Assembly: GCA_038373885.1 (NCBI GenBank)
Contig: JAWZYV010018238.1
Location: 41,298-105,297, forward strand
DNA: 64,000 bases
Direction of reading: 5' to 3'
Source: Cheiracanthium punctorium
Taxonomy: Eukaryota; Arthropoda; Arachnida; Araneae; Cheiracanthiidae
Within the stretch, counting starts at the first letter, position 1, and the number at the start of each line of letters is the position of its first letter. Below are positions 53,222 to 64,000 of the stretch, in pieces. The notes beneath the pieces are model-generated. The model had not been told where the DNA came from. It was given only the letters and a program-made list of their open reading frames with translations, and ran no database searches. The position numbers and the translations under genes are program-made.

Positions 53222-54630
53222 TGAATAGTGGAATCTTCAGAACTGGCCCGATGGAGGATGGAACGACCTCAAGACTTTTGAAGTTAAAATATAAAGAGGC
53301 TTGGTGAGAACTTAATAGGGGATGAAGCCTGGTGTGAACACGTTATCCGAAGACTGTCATACAGATTCCGTAAGTTGTATATCTTAGACAGATCTTACTG
53401 TAAAATTAGAGTGGAGAACAGCGTAGTGTGGTCAAACCTAAACTATCGTGGAGAGGCAGAAGCCTCTGGCATTGGGTTTCGTAGCCTCCGTAGACGTACA
53501 TATAGGTAAATTTTAATATCGGCGATCTAAAAATTCTCTCGGCGAATTAGGAAGTAGAAAATCAACAAACTGAGTCTTGAAATTTTTGAAATCATGTATA
53601 GCAAATAAATTGCTTGACCCATTCTGATTCGACAGGAAAACAATTTTAAAGTTTCCATTTAAAATTTATGTAACTTAAAAAACTGCAGTAATTTAATGAT
53701 GTATCTAATAGAGTAAGTGCTTCTTTTCTTGAGAGTTTAAAATATCCCCCCCCTTCCATTCAGCACAAAACCGTAATCCAAAGATAATCTTTACAGTACG
53801 GAAGGCGGCGAAATACACAGACTAGGTCAATCAGAAGGTCGTAGCCGGGGGAGAATCACGAGTGTTTGATAGCCCCCTTTTTACTCAATGCATTAGTTTT
53901 ATTATTAGCGTTAATTCTGGAGACCAGTAAAGCCGAGCCAATATTAGCGTTACATATCCCCCCCCCCGAATTTTTTCCTGTCTAAGGCCTTGATCAATCG
54001 GAAGCAATTTTGTGTTAAGCAGAAGTATCGGACATCTGTCCCTCTGGTCTTAGCAATACTGGAAAGCTCACTAGCAGCCTATTGTAATTATAGAAAAGGG
54101 TTTTTTTTGTACTTTCGATTACTGTACGTCATAGAATTTAGTACTGCTGCAGTGTTCTTTTCACGGGACATTTCTGTTGTGTTAAATGCTATCAGCATGT
54201 CCTTTAAATTAATTTTCAGTTGATATTTTAATCAAGACGAGGGAAGTCGAAGCATTACATTAAAGATACAAACGCTCAGATTAAAATTCAATGTCGTTTT
54301 CATCATCGTCCAAATCGCAGTATTTTTTTTATTAAAAGTACGCTATGTCAGATTAGTGAGTTTTCCCATAGAATACGTCTACAATGGTCGTTAGGTTTGC
54401 CAACATATTCTGTATTATCTATTTCAGTTATTTGTGTGCAAATTTTACATTGTGTCAATATTGTTTTTCTGAGCTAAGTTTGGGGGGAATTCTTTTTACA
54501 TGAATTGAATATTCCCACTCTAATTTTATAGTGACTCTAATAAGAACTTTTATCTCTGTAACAATCAATTATTGTAATGGAATTTTTATGTTATCCTAGT
54601 GATTCAATAAAGTTTTGGTTCTGTACTTTT
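53222..54630 (+). other. Presumed 3' UTR of the exon at 53087
   Basis: No strong repeat match through most of its length. A C-run lies at 53959-53968. It ends with the poly(A) signal at 54606. The region also has GGTAAATTTT at about 53506, a possible donor, so an alternative exon end is possible. Confidence 0.3.
54606..54611 (+). terminator. AATAAA polyadenylation signal
   Basis: CAATAAAGTTTTGGTTCTGT: a consensus hexamer followed by a T/GT-rich tract, in the right place to end the transcript containing 53087-53221. Confidence 0.45.
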
Positions 54631-54678
54631 GAATGCCTTATTTAATAAAATTGACACCCACGAGTTTCAGAAGAAAAT

Positions 54679-55328
54679 GCCTGCACCAAAAGGTATCAGG
54701 ATGCGCGTGGACTTTGAATATATAGGGTCGCGCATCTCTAGCCGACGTCAGCGATGACGCCTTCCGGTTTCCTATTTCAGAGGGATGACGGGAATTCAAG
54801 ATGGAGGAGTGAACTCATTGTTGAAGGTGCAAGTATGGATTTTGGTCACTGTTTAAGGAGAGAGAGATAAATGTGGCAACCAGGGGGATTTGAGTGAGAC
54901 TTTGGTCATTTTAGAAAGTGCGAGGCTAGCTGTAAAGATGGCGTCAGAGTAGGTCTAAGTTTCTATAATACATAATGGATTTAAGTGAGTCGCCAGTATG
55001 TATTACAAGAACTTTAGCCCATTCTGTCGCCATATTTACCGCTAGCCTTACACTTTCTAAAATGACCAGAGTCTCACTCAAATCCCCTTAGTTGCCACCT
55101 ATTATTATATATCTCTACTTCTACAGTGACCAAAATCCATACTTGCACCTTCAAAAATGAGTTCACATGGACGCCTCTCTCCAGTTCCAGCTTCCTCAAT
55201 TTTATGAGTAAATTCCCATCATCTACCTGAAAAAGGAAACCGGAAGTCGTCATCGCTGACGTCGGCTAGAGATGCGCGACCCTATATATTCTAAGTCCGC
55301 GCGCATTCTGACACCGTCTGGTGCAGGC
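54679..55328. mobile_element. 650-bp foldback (hairpin) element
   Basis: The left end GCCTGCACCAAAAGGTATCA and the right end, inward, GCCTGCACCAGACGGTGTCA pair, and the arms stay complementary for about 270-300 bp: TAGGGTCGCGCATCTCTAGC against its complement at 55255-55285, GACGTCAGCGATGACG, GTGCAAGTATGGATTTTGGT, GATTTGAGTGAGAC, CATTTTAGAAAGTG. A spacer of about 80 bp lies near 54990. Distinct from the other foldback family. It has no open frame. Confidence 0.9.
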
Positions 55329-55386
55329 CCTTCGAATTGAATTTCAGAAATAATTGAAATACCCTCAACATCTTAAAAATACAAGC

Positions 55387-55392
55387 TTTATT
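55387..55392 (-). terminator. Minus-strand AATAAA polyadenylation signal
   Basis: GATGAATAAAGCTTGTATTT on the minus strand, about 45 bp after the stop of the exon at 55436-55749. Confidence 0.45.
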
Positions 55393-55435
55393 CATCTTAT
55401 ATCAAGGAAATATTACAAAGTTCTGTTTCAGCAGT

Positions 55436-55749
55436 TTAAAATGCTTGGATTACAACGTCCATAAAGTTCTTCCAATAGCACTTCTTCAGTTGGTTGCCGT
55501 TTAGCTTCCACCCTGTTAAAACCAGACTATCTTTCAAATAAGCAATAGACATCTCCAAATCATTTACTGCCTTCTGGTTTCCGGTGCAAAAGAATTCCAG
55601 GAACACTTTGAATCCTCAATACGGAGATCACCAAAGCGGCTGTTAATGTTGCAGGATCCAAATGTCCATCAGGTCTATCAGAAAACCTGACAGCATCAAT
55701 ATTGAACAATTGAAAACCTCCTCATATTAAGACCATCATGTGCAGGCAT
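55436..55749 (-). pseudogene. Last exon of an unknown gene with two apparent frameshifts
   Basis: The minus strand has an acceptor CTTTCTTTTGCAG (AG at 55751-55750), then three overlapping frames each with protein-like content: MPAHDGLNMRRFSIVQ (stop at 55696), FNIDAVRFSDRPDGHLDPAT and IQSVPGILLHRKPEGSK (stop at 55560), and AVNDLEMSIAYLKDSL, LTGWKLNGNQLKK, ending at TAA 55436. A change of one base at two places would join them. Poly(A) signal at 55387. Either a decayed exon or sequence errors in a living gene. It faces the plus-strand exon at 53087. Family not recognised. Confidence 0.4.
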
Positions 55750-56120
55750 CTGCAAAAGAAAGACCACTTTAGCCAAGCATATTCTCTGAAAAGGATTACA
55801 TTACAGAAATATTCTTTTTTTACTTGTACTCTTGATTTTCACACATTGCACTCGCTACAATAAAGGGACAATGAAAAGGAAGTAAGAAGCAAAATGAAAA
55901 TAATAGTTATTGGAATAGAATGGTAATACTCTGCCTACACAATACAAATAACCCAAATCGATCCCAGCATCTTCCGTTCTAATTCACGTACAATGGAAAA
56001 GTAATTTACTCCTATAAATATCCCTGCGTTTAAATTAAGAACTTCGTAAAATAACTCAAAAGATACTTAGGAAAAACGATCATTTCTCTTCTACTGCAAA
56101 TAAGCTCTACCATCCACACA
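55750..56120. other. Presumed intron or intergenic DNA
   Basis: Nothing recognised beyond the acceptor at 55750. Confidence 0.3.
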
Positions 56121-56124
56121 GGCG

Positions 56125-56315
56125 TGTTAAGGCAAACGTACACAATGGATAACACGCACTCCGTTACAACTGGAGAAAACTGCCCAAAACTCCAGATCTT
56201 TCGATCGCAGCCGCGCGGTAGTCAAAAACCCTAGACCTTCACACTTAACATACTGGGACATGGTAGATGGCTTAACTACTCTGAAATGGCGGAGCCACTA
56301 TCCACACAAGAAAGA
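56125..56315 (-). mobile_element. S2 tRNA-derived SINE, minus copy
   Basis: In plus orientation: ACGCACTCCGTTACAACTGG, AGAAAACTGCCCAAAACTCC, CGATCGCAGCCGCGCGGTAG, TTAACATACTGGGACATGGT. Read in reverse these follow the S2 order with a degenerate B box. Confidence 0.6.
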
Positions 56316-57860
56316 AAATTAAAACGGATGTTTAAATGCCGGGAGCTTATTTGCATTTGAGGAAGGCCGACCTCTGATACCACCCAGAACGACAGTTAAG
56401 CATTATTTTTAGAGTTATTTTAAAGTTTAGTTAATTTAACTTTTAACACCAGTTTTTTGTTGAAAAATCTTATGATACACTATCTTATCGCAGTCTCATC
56501 TAAAAATGTAAAGAGAAACCAAAGTTTGCAATTTTTAAAATTTTACACTCTTTCTTTCATACACTTACGAATTTTGCGCACGGACTGGGACGATGATCGA
56601 CTAGAGACTCACGAACCAGATTAAGTCAGCCTCTCAAAGGAAAATACTCGACCCTCTTTTAATGACGGTAGATAAGCGTCCTCTACCAACACACAGCGAT
56701 AAATCATGTTCCAATCTATTACTAATGCACGCACGCGCGCGACATAAGTTTAATGATCACCACTTACAGAGGCATCATACAAGCACACTTCGTTTAGTTT
56801 TTAGAGTACGTTGATGATCGTCCTATATCCAAGTCCGTGATTTAGTACGAAATAAAGTTGGTAAGGAGGCGTTAATTTTAGTAATTACTAATTATTACTC
56901 AATGAATATTCGATTAAGTAAACTTTATATCAGTCACTAATATTTTTTGAGAAACGAGGGAAGTGCATTCCACTAGAAACAAACATTTTAAATCTGAAAG
57001 AAAAGTGGAATTTTTTTATTATAAAAGACGAAAATGCCAAAATTAATCTTATGCCAAAAGCATGCAAAATTTGGCAAACCTACAAAATCTTTTAAAGAAA
57101 AAAATCATTCTTTTCCATTTGATGAACTTAAAATTTTCGTTACGAAGAAAATACCACAAATGTGTAGTTCAAAGAATGAAGAATCGTTGACACAAATGCC
57201 TAGAAAAATAATTTAACTTTTAAAAATTAATTAAGAAAACGTTGTTAAAACTAATTAAGAATTTTGTTTAAAAAAAAGAAAAATCTTAAACAAGAAATTG
57301 TACGATACGAATATTCCAAAAATCCAATATTAGGTTAAACTCAACTGCGACGAAGTATCAGAAAATGCAACGAAAAAACATTTTGGACAGTTTGCTGATG
57401 TGTGATTAAATAACTACAGGCGACAATGTCCTGTATCATGCAAAGGGGCTGACGAAGAAGAAGAGCAGGCCTTGAATGCCCAGACTAAAATAAAACTAGC
57501 AAAAATTAAGATCTATCTGATTTTAGTCGCTATCATAGATTTGTGAATATGGCACAGTCAGTATTCCTAATTGTGTTCATTAAGACAAAAACGACCCCGC
57601 TTAAGACAATGGCACCCCTTTTTCTGCCATTTGCATGGGCTGTTGTCATAGTCACAGCAGAATATTTTCCAAGGGGAATTGGGGGAGGTGGAGATTACTT
57701 CAACATAGGATTACCATAGAGACAAGATAAAACAGTATTTAAATATCACGGGGACCCCCTTTCCTTATGCTGCCGACGATCATGTCATGAAAAATATGAT
57801 ATTAACTTAATCATTTTTTTAAATTAAAATTTCTAGAGAAAATGTTTGGATAACAGTACT
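56316..57860. other. Gene-free AT-rich DNA
   Basis: A 60-codon Lys-rich frame at 57034-57216 (begins MPKLILCQKHAKFG) has no splice or family support. GCACGCACGCGCGCGACA at 56728 is a short CpG-rich island. Confidence 0.3.
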
Positions 57861-57866
57861 TCTTAA

Positions 57867-58143
57867 CCCATTTGTGCCTGGATATTTTTGCGACTTTCTT
57901 CGATTTTTACTGATAACATAAATAATAGATAAATTTCTGATGCCAATTTCTTGAACAAGGGATGATTTCTTTTAAAATCATTATGCATAAAAATCGAAAT
58001 ATCAACAACCTACTGGGTCATGTTAAAATATTTTGTAGAGTTGAGCCTCAATATTTATGAATAAAGGCTAGGAAAAATAAATAACCTTTTCGACTAATAG
58101 CGAAAATGCCGTCCCAAAAAAAGGGACACTAGGCATAAATGGG
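57867..58143 (+). mobile_element. piggyBac-type MITE (copy 5)
   Basis: TTAA at 57863-57866 and 58144-58147. The ends are CCCATTTGTGCCTGG and GGCATAAATGGG. 277 bp. Confidence 0.9.
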
Positions 58144-58147
58144 TTAA

Positions 58148-59630
58148 AATATAGATTCTCCTAAAGCAGATAGAAAAACGGTTATTTAAGTAACTGCCAT
58201 TGGTGGTGATAAAGCTAGAATTAAATATCGAAAAGTTTTGCATCTGCACCCTACAAACATAAAATACAGTTCTGTGGAAATCAATAACAAAACTTCACAC
58301 AGATGGGAAAATTTACTAGCAAAACTGTTTTCTGAGTAATGCAAAATTTCAAAGTCAACTTTAACTAATTTCAAAATGTTACGTCACGGTTTTGACTTTG
58401 GTTTCCTAAAATAGGATTAATCTGTAATGAAAACATGTGAACCAAACTAAGGTTTTTACAACAATGACTGCAGCTTTAACCAGACAGAATTCATAACCGA
58501 AATTGACAGTTTCTAAATATTCAATGGCCAAAATTTTAGCCGCTTTTTTGTTTATGTAATCTTTCAAAATTTATGATCAGCAGAATTGGAATGTAGATGA
58601 AAAAGTATTTTGAAAATCGTTTCAAAGATTCTTTCTAATACATTTCCAATAATTTATCTTGAAAAATGCTTTAAAAAGTTACTTTTTACTGCTGTCTAAT
58701 AAAATTATTCCAAAGTACTACAAAGTATTCTGTATACCTTTGTAGAGAATATTTCTAAAAATAAACCATTTACTATTTTCAATTGAATGTTTGATAAAAA
58801 GAAATCTTAAAGACGATAACTTGATATATGTATGAAGGTTCACATTCGCCACTTAGAAAGTTAGTTCTTAGTTTTTAGAAAAATTCAAAGAATATATTAA
58901 CAAACATGATATATTGGCACAATTTTTTTATGCTATATTTTTGCCATAACTACTTGCACACAGCCCTAAGCCTGTAATAATCCTTGTAGAATTAGAATTT
59001 AAATATGGAAAGTATGGAGAATGTGAGTTTATCATCTACATCCTTCATATATTCAACAGGATCCTTGCTAGAGGAGGGGAGGGAGGGGGTAGTGGTGGAG
59101 GAGTCTCCCGTTCCTATCATTGGCACATTCTGCTACACTTTGAAAGATTAGAAGCCTAGTTTTCAAACTTCGTAAAAAGAAATTATAATAATAATTTGCT
59201 TTTTATTTTTGATAGACTGCAAAACTTTTAACTTAATAGGGAAAATCATGAAGTTTTTTTTTTTTTTTTTTTTTTACAAAACATATATATATATCTAATT
59301 GTGATAAACTGGAAAGAATTTTAAAAGTAGTTCGAAAACTTTTATAAATCTTTCTTTTCCTTTAATCAAAATTAGTAGGCTTGGCAAAATCACAAACTTA
59401 GTTGCAAAATTTTGAAAATAAATCTGACATTGTTTCCATTCTTAGTACACTTGGCAAAGTTAAATAAATTCAGTTCGCAAAATTTTTAAATGCGTTGCTA
59501 AAAACCGATATTTGATTTGTCAGTATAAGCTTCTTTCCATCTGCTCGAGAAAAAAGAATTATAATTCTATTCTGGAACCATATATTGAGAAAAAAAAAGT
59601 TACTGCGAAAATACATTCTAAGAACATTAC
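58148..59630. other. Gene-free AT-rich DNA
   Basis: A T-run lies at 59254-59275, and GAGGAGGGGAGGGAGGGGGT at 59073 is a G-rich patch. No exon supported. Confidence 0.35.
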
Positions 59631-59639
59631 TTGAACTAT

Positions 59640-60245
59640 CGGAGAAGCAAATGACGTAGAATTATGACAAGAAGTCCAATACCAACATCACAATAGTTGA
59701 GCAGCAGAGCAGTAGAAGAATTTGCCTGAGAATGTATGGCTGGAGTCATTTCACAATTGAAGTAGTCACTGACTTGAAACAGCAACATCCACGAGAGGGG
59801 GAGAGTGATTCTTTCGACAGTCCTCAGAATATTCCTGTATGGGATTTTTTTCCCCACGCAGCAGAAAAATATCGCAATCAAGCAGTTGAGGTGAACTTTC
59901 TGAATTAGTGACTATAATTTAAGTATTCCCTGACTTGGAGCGACTTCAAGCAACTTCGATGAAGCCGAGGACAGGAACCTTTTCGACAGAAAGGAGTATT
60001 CCTGCAGATGTTCCTTTATCAAACAGCACAAAAGTAGAGCACTCAAACTCTCGAGAATACATACAGAAAGTATGAACCGAGTTTTATAGTTGGAAAATCT
60101 TCTGACTTGAATTACCTTCAATCAGCTTCCACCATGAGAGAGGAAATTTCTCGACAGTCTTCAGAATGCGCAGGCATCTGTTCTTTTAACACGTAACACA
60201 AACATGGAACACTCAAACTGTTTGAGCACACCTAAAGAATAAAAG
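59640..60245 (-). repeat. Degenerate tandem repeat, three or more ~165-175-bp units
   Basis: On the minus strand each unit contains (A/T)TTGAGTG.TC, then GAACA(G/T)(A/C)TGC, ATTCTGA(A/G)GACTGTCGA and (T/C)CAAGTCAG. Unit landmarks fall near 60210, 60035 and 59870. The open frames through it (59636-59881, 59912-60121) are short and shift between units. The first S2-free continuation (GACTTGAGGCAACTTGG) is at 60525, so the array may extend past the SINE. It could be diverged exon copies, but I see no splice pattern. Confidence 0.45.
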
Positions 60246-60283
60246 GCGGGAATTTGATGAGAACAGACGAATTTTTGACTTGA

Positions 60284-60520
60284 TTGTGATTGTGTGTGAT
60301 TATGGCAACGCTACACTAGAGCGATCTGCCAAAGGGGGGGGGGCTCGGTGGGAGGACTTTCTAAGGGGTTCTAATGCGTATTCACGTTACATCTGGAGAA
60401 AACCTACCAGAACTCCAGACCGTTAGATCGACAGCCGCGCGATGGGACCCGAACCCGCGATCTTCACACTTCGGCCGTCTACCATTTTCAGTGACATAAC
60501 CACTGTGCCATGGTGACGCG
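60284..60520 (-). mobile_element. S2 tRNA-derived SINE, complete, 13-bp TSD
   Basis: ATTTTTGACTTGA is at 60271-60283 and 60521-60533. On the minus strand: A-box GCACAGTGGTTATGTCACTG, GGTAGACGGCCGAAGTG, B-box GCGGGTTCGGGTCCCATCG, GGCTGTCGATCTAACGG, TTTTCTCCAGATGTAACGTG, AATACGCATTAGAACCCC, ending in a TG-rich tail. The best intact S2 copy here. Confidence 0.9.
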
Positions 60521-60533
60521 ATTTTTGACTTGA

Positions 60534-61930
60534 GGCAACTTGGAACAGGACGAAGAGATGGACTTGACTGGATATTCCACGAGCAGTTTTTATAGTTTTA
60601 GCATCAGTGATGAGAGCGACCAACGCTGTTTTAAATGTAGAAGATAAATCATTGCTTAAAGTTTTCCTTTAACGCTATAGTATTTTGTATCATTTTTATT
60701 TCTCTTTGTTTGAATGTAGATCTCCCGCTTCGTTTAAGTTGGCTAGTTCTGATTAGTTGTCGACGTTTAGGCAGATTTTTTGCTTTCATCCAATAGTTCT
60801 AGCATCTACGACGTCATAAATTGCAAAAATATTGTGTTTGATTTCATCTGAAACTTTAGCTTGTCTTCCACAGTCTTTTAGTGTGAAAAATATCAATAAC
60901 CGCAACAGCATTTTTCATAACGATTTCTCCAGTTCCAACAACAATGTTTGAACGGTCTGCATCCTGATCACTATCAAAAGTATTTTCATTGGTAATGCAT
61001 TCATCACTTTCTTGAGTAATCGAATCCAACTGTTAGTAGTCCACGGTGTAATTCAATAACCGGTTACGGATGTTTCATCTTGATATGCTTTTTTGTATAA
61101 ATAAAGGTACAATAGCATTCACTTTTACAAGACAAAATTTCAGGTAACACTGGTATTCTATACAGCATTAACTGAATTATTCGCCAAACATTTGATGCGC
61201 GTGATTGATTGGAAGAAAAATATCGAAGTAGATCGTGGTAAAAGATTTAACTAAAAAATACTTCATGTTTATTATTTTAATGAACATAATGCTGCAAATG
61301 TGTACAAAGAAAGACGTCTGCCAATTCACTGAACAGAAAGAGCTTATCCGAAAAGCTGCAAAATCAAAATGCTACACGTGCGGAAAATTGTAAACAACCA
61401 ACGCCAGAAATCAGCCGTCCATGAGCTTGTATCTCTCTTCAGTGTTATCAAAAGCAAAACTCTAATTAATCTGACCAATCACAGGCAAGCATGCAAAATG
61501 ACTGTGTCAGTTCATGGATCAAACTAACCCGTGTGTGAACTTTTTTAGAGAATTCCTTTCATGGTTAATTCGCGTGCTAATCCTGTAACTGATGCTTCTC
61601 GATTCCAGTGCTGACTTCTAGGTTGTGGACAAGGGTATCAATGTTTCTCCTCCAGTGCTTACCAAACAAGCAGTATCGGCTTCAGTGTTCTGTTAGACCT
61701 TCACCGGGTGTGTTCGTAAACTCAGCAACTCGTGCAGCTAGTTTACGGGCGAAGCCTGAAACAGGTGCGATTAGTGGTCCTGGTGTCTTTCGAGTTTAAG
61801 AATGGCTTCACACTTGGTTCAGTTTCGTTTCCTAGGTAATGCGTTGTTGCTGTATTTAGAACATTGATTTTCGGACTTTTAGTTCCAAGACCTGCTTATA
61901 AATTCCCGTCGATTAAAGTGAAAAACAAAA
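60534..61930. other. Unassigned sequence
   Basis: Short open frame at 61608-61799 (CLPNKQYRLQCSVRPSPG) without signals. No repeat match recognised. Confidence 0.3.
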
Positions 61931-61934
61931 TCGA

Positions 61935-62065
61935 AGTTTCTTACTAACACACAGAGAAATTCAAACAACCAGGGGATGAGTAAGAATTGAACCCACCAGT
62001 GTACGCTTAAGCGATTAACATATAGGTGGACAGGCTCTTAACCACTAAGCCACCGACTCTCCTGA
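61935..62065 (-). mobile_element. S3-type tRNA-derived SINE, minus copy
   Basis: On the minus strand GGTGGCTTAGTGGTTAAGAG (A box) and GGTGGGTTCAATTCTTACTC (B box) are separated by about 45 bp, then CATCCCCTGGTTGTTTG matches 39735. Confidence 0.75.
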
Positions 62066-62899
62066 TGAAGCATTTGCTTATTAGAATGTCCTCAGCGGAA
62101 CTGTAAACGGATAATCAAAAGCTAAATCAACTGGCTCTTATCTCGGGTGATTTAGTTTTTCAAAAATTGCACTCAGTGCCCTTTAATAAGAATAATCAAC
62201 TGATTTAGATTTAAAAATTGACAGTATAAGAATGCCTGAAACTGAAACTAGTAGCATTTACGAACACGCCCATTCTTGGTTGGTTGGTTGAGGAAGCACC
62301 TTTCAGCAACAATTATTGCTAAACTGCCCCCATTGAGCTGCAATATATAACTGGAGTAACGTATCAGTTGTCCATCGTCTCCTCCGCGATTGGCCGCATC
62401 ACACCATCACAAAAAAAATATGCCTAAGCGCATTTCTTGAAGGACATATAATAAATGATGAGGATTATTTTCCGTTTCAATAACATAAAAATTAGACAGT
62501 AAAAAGATAGAAGAGCTAACTCAGAAAGAAAACTTGGATGCGCTACAAAATCGGTTTAGAGAAAACTAAAGCTTAGGTTCAATGCAATAATATGGTTAAG
62601 AAATGTGGAATAAATGACTTGCAATCTTTTTAAAATCGTTTGACCACTGATCTGTGTACTTAAATACAGAGCAGCGATCGGCAATACCATAATCCTTTAT
62701 ATTTGAACAATTTAAATATTTAAATAAAAAAAAAATTGTTCTGCAATGTGCAGAAACAGATTTTAAACAAACTGAACGTTGTTTTTTTCTAGTTTTGTAA
62801 TTCATGTAAAATTTACCGACAATTTATTAAATTTTTGTAGTAGCGTTCGTTATATTAAACGGTTATTTTTATCTTTGGACTATTTGGAAATATATCTGC
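62066..62899. other. Unassigned AT-rich DNA
   Basis: No gene or repeat match was recognised. Confidence 0.35.
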
Positions 62900-62907
62900 A
62901 CTGTACT

Positions 62908-63081
62908 CAGTAGCGTAGCCAGGATTTTATTTCGGAGGGGGGAAGGGGGGCTGGATGTCAAATTGTAAGCTAAAGTTCAATTGTAAGCTGAGAATCAAAT
63001 TGTAAGCTAAGTAAAGAGTCCCTTTTCCTCCCCTAAGTAAAGAGCTGCATCCCCTCAGGCCCCCCTCTGGCTACGCCCCTG
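62908..63081. mobile_element. Short hAT-like element, perfect 8-bp TSD
   Basis: The ends are CAGTAGCGTAGCCAGGATT and, inward from the right, CAGGGGCGTAGCCAGAGGGG. The flanks are ACTGTACT at 62900-62907 and 63082-63089. The interior has three tandem copies of AATTGTAAGCT(A/G)A. 174 bp. Confidence 0.92.
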
Positions 63082-63424
63082 ACTGTACTCAAGAGATATC
63101 GAGGTGTTTGTGCGCAGTTTAAGCAGAGAACTTTTCAAAAAATCATTAACATTCTTCTTAGGTTGACCTTAAAAACATTATAAGTTCAGCAACACCCAAT
63201 AGAGCGACATCTGCAGGACAAAAACGTAGTTTCGTGTTACAATATTAATTAAATTTCGATACTTTTCAGCATTTTCGTAATGAAGTATTTCATGCTCAGA
63301 TTACTCTAAAAAAAAGACCTTGAAAAACTTTTTAAAATACTATGATTAATTTATACAGCTTGAATTGGTATGTTGCAGATCTGCAACACGGTGATACAAA
63401 GGGTTAACATCGAAGGCACGCCAT

Positions 63425-63560
63425 CCCAGTTGTGTTGTTGCCGTAAAAGCATTCTACCATGCCACGGCTGTGCGTTCCATTCCCGGCACGCGCTTCCGTG
63501 CCATTTCGTCCCTTCACAAGATTAGCCCACCTATCAGGCACTTTTTTCCACGTAAATTTG
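63425..63560 (+). mobile_element. S4 tRNA-derived SINE fragment
   Basis: AAAGCATTCTACCATGCCAC and a degenerate B box GCGTTCCATTCCCGGC, then TTAGCCCACCTATCAGGCAC, follow the head of S4 (31000, 19500). Confidence 0.5.
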
Positions 63561-63789
63561 TAGTTTATCGTACATGCCTATAATCAATAGTTAAAAAATA
63601 AAAGGTGGATAAGTGATTTTTTTCGCACACCCAGTAAACTTCAGGTATAAACTGTAAGAGCATTTATAAGAGACCCCTTTAAGTAAACTAAAAATCACAT
63701 TCAAAATAAAATATGCATCCATTTTGCAATTCCTAAACGGTCTAACTTAATGCTAATATTTGTGTGCAATTTTCTCAAATACTTTCGAC

Positions 63790-64000
63790 AGCCCTTTTTT
63801 TAAATAAATAAAAAGAAAATCGATTTTTATAGTATCGAAATTTTTATACGATTCCCTTACAAAAGCAATTAGTAAAATGTGTCCTACCCTCATACAATTA
63901 CGAAGGGATGAACAAAATTTGCGAAAATCTGTAAAAATTGTCAGAGATATGAAGATAAATACGTGCTAACTCTAATCACTTTTCAAATAGCTCTCTAAGG
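63790..64000 (+). mobile_element. Long-TIR element (family P), partial, cut by window edge
   Basis: TTAGTAAAATGTGTCCTACC matches the inner TIR, and CAGAGATATGAAGATAAATA with AATCACTTTTCAAATAGCTC matches the interior of the complete element at 15735-15795. Confidence 0.6.

Noticed and set aside
1..64000. CRISPR array, bacterial operon or phage content
   Set aside because: The direct repeats are long, diverged and without unique equal-length spacers. There are no ribosome-binding-site-led ORF series and no phage genes.

Overview
The window is nuclear DNA from an animal with a large, AT-rich, repeat-filled genome. It has no dense ORFs, operons or bacterial signals. It does have GT-AG splice-site candidates, AATAAA polyadenylation signals, tRNA-derived SINEs, solo LTRs and many cut-and-paste DNA transposons with intact target-site duplications (TSDs). 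The element mix (hAT, piggyBac, Tc1/mariner, Ty3-type LTR, several tRNA-SINE families, long tandem repeats) fits an arthropod, perhaps a chelicerate. I cannot fix the species from sequence alone.

Protein-coding content is thin. The best gene is a minus-strand ORF at 2539-3477 for a 312-residue single-pass membrane protein with an acidic middle and a basic tail. A decayed reading frame and a ~135-bp tandem array lie 3' of it. Two exon-like segments on the plus strand, a short first exon (43121-43168, ending at a GTAAGT donor) and a last exon (53087-53221, followed by a long 3' UTR and AATAAA), are both phase 0 and could belong to one small gene. A convergent minus-strand last exon with frameshifts lies at 55436-55749. 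The remaining recognisable coding pieces belong to mobile elements: a Ty3-type gag start (47026-47196), a hAT transposase fragment (inside 44490-45178), and a small frameshifted protein with an AT-hook-like motif inside a 2-kb element with ~80-bp GC-rich terminal inverted repeats (50320-52335).

Layout by region. 0-6 kb: foldback element, a short hAT element, the membrane-protein gene, a mariner-type MITE. 7-11 kb: hAT and mariner MITEs nested in an older repeat and in SINEs. 11.7-17.7 kb: elements with ~240-bp inverted repeats alternating with a second long repeat, one copy carrying a piggyBac-type MITE. 19-20 kb: a SINE inserted in another SINE. 21-22 kb and 41.8-42.4 kb: a ~165-bp tandem family. 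24.5-28 kb: LTR fragment and SINE, each split by a hAT element with a perfect 8-bp TSD. 28-35 kb: a ~155-175-bp tandem family. 29.9-32 kb: nested SINEs and a 586-bp TIR element. 36 kb: a nearly palindromic foldback element. 38.3-39.8 kb: three tandem copies of a tRNA-like SINE unit, the middle one holding three piggyBac MITEs. 43.3-44.1 kb: a 75-bp minisatellite ending beside a perfect 66-bp palindrome. 46.6-52.5 kb: Ty3 LTR pieces, a ~133-bp satellite split by a solo LTR, and a second LTR split by the 2-kb GC-TIR element. 54.7-55.3 kb: a 650-bp hairpin element between the two convergent last exons. 56-64 kb: scattered SINEs, one MITE, one hAT and unassigned AT-rich DNA.

The nesting gives a relative chronology: tandem satellites and old repeats first, LTRs and SINEs into them, then hAT, piggyBac and mariner MITEs into those.
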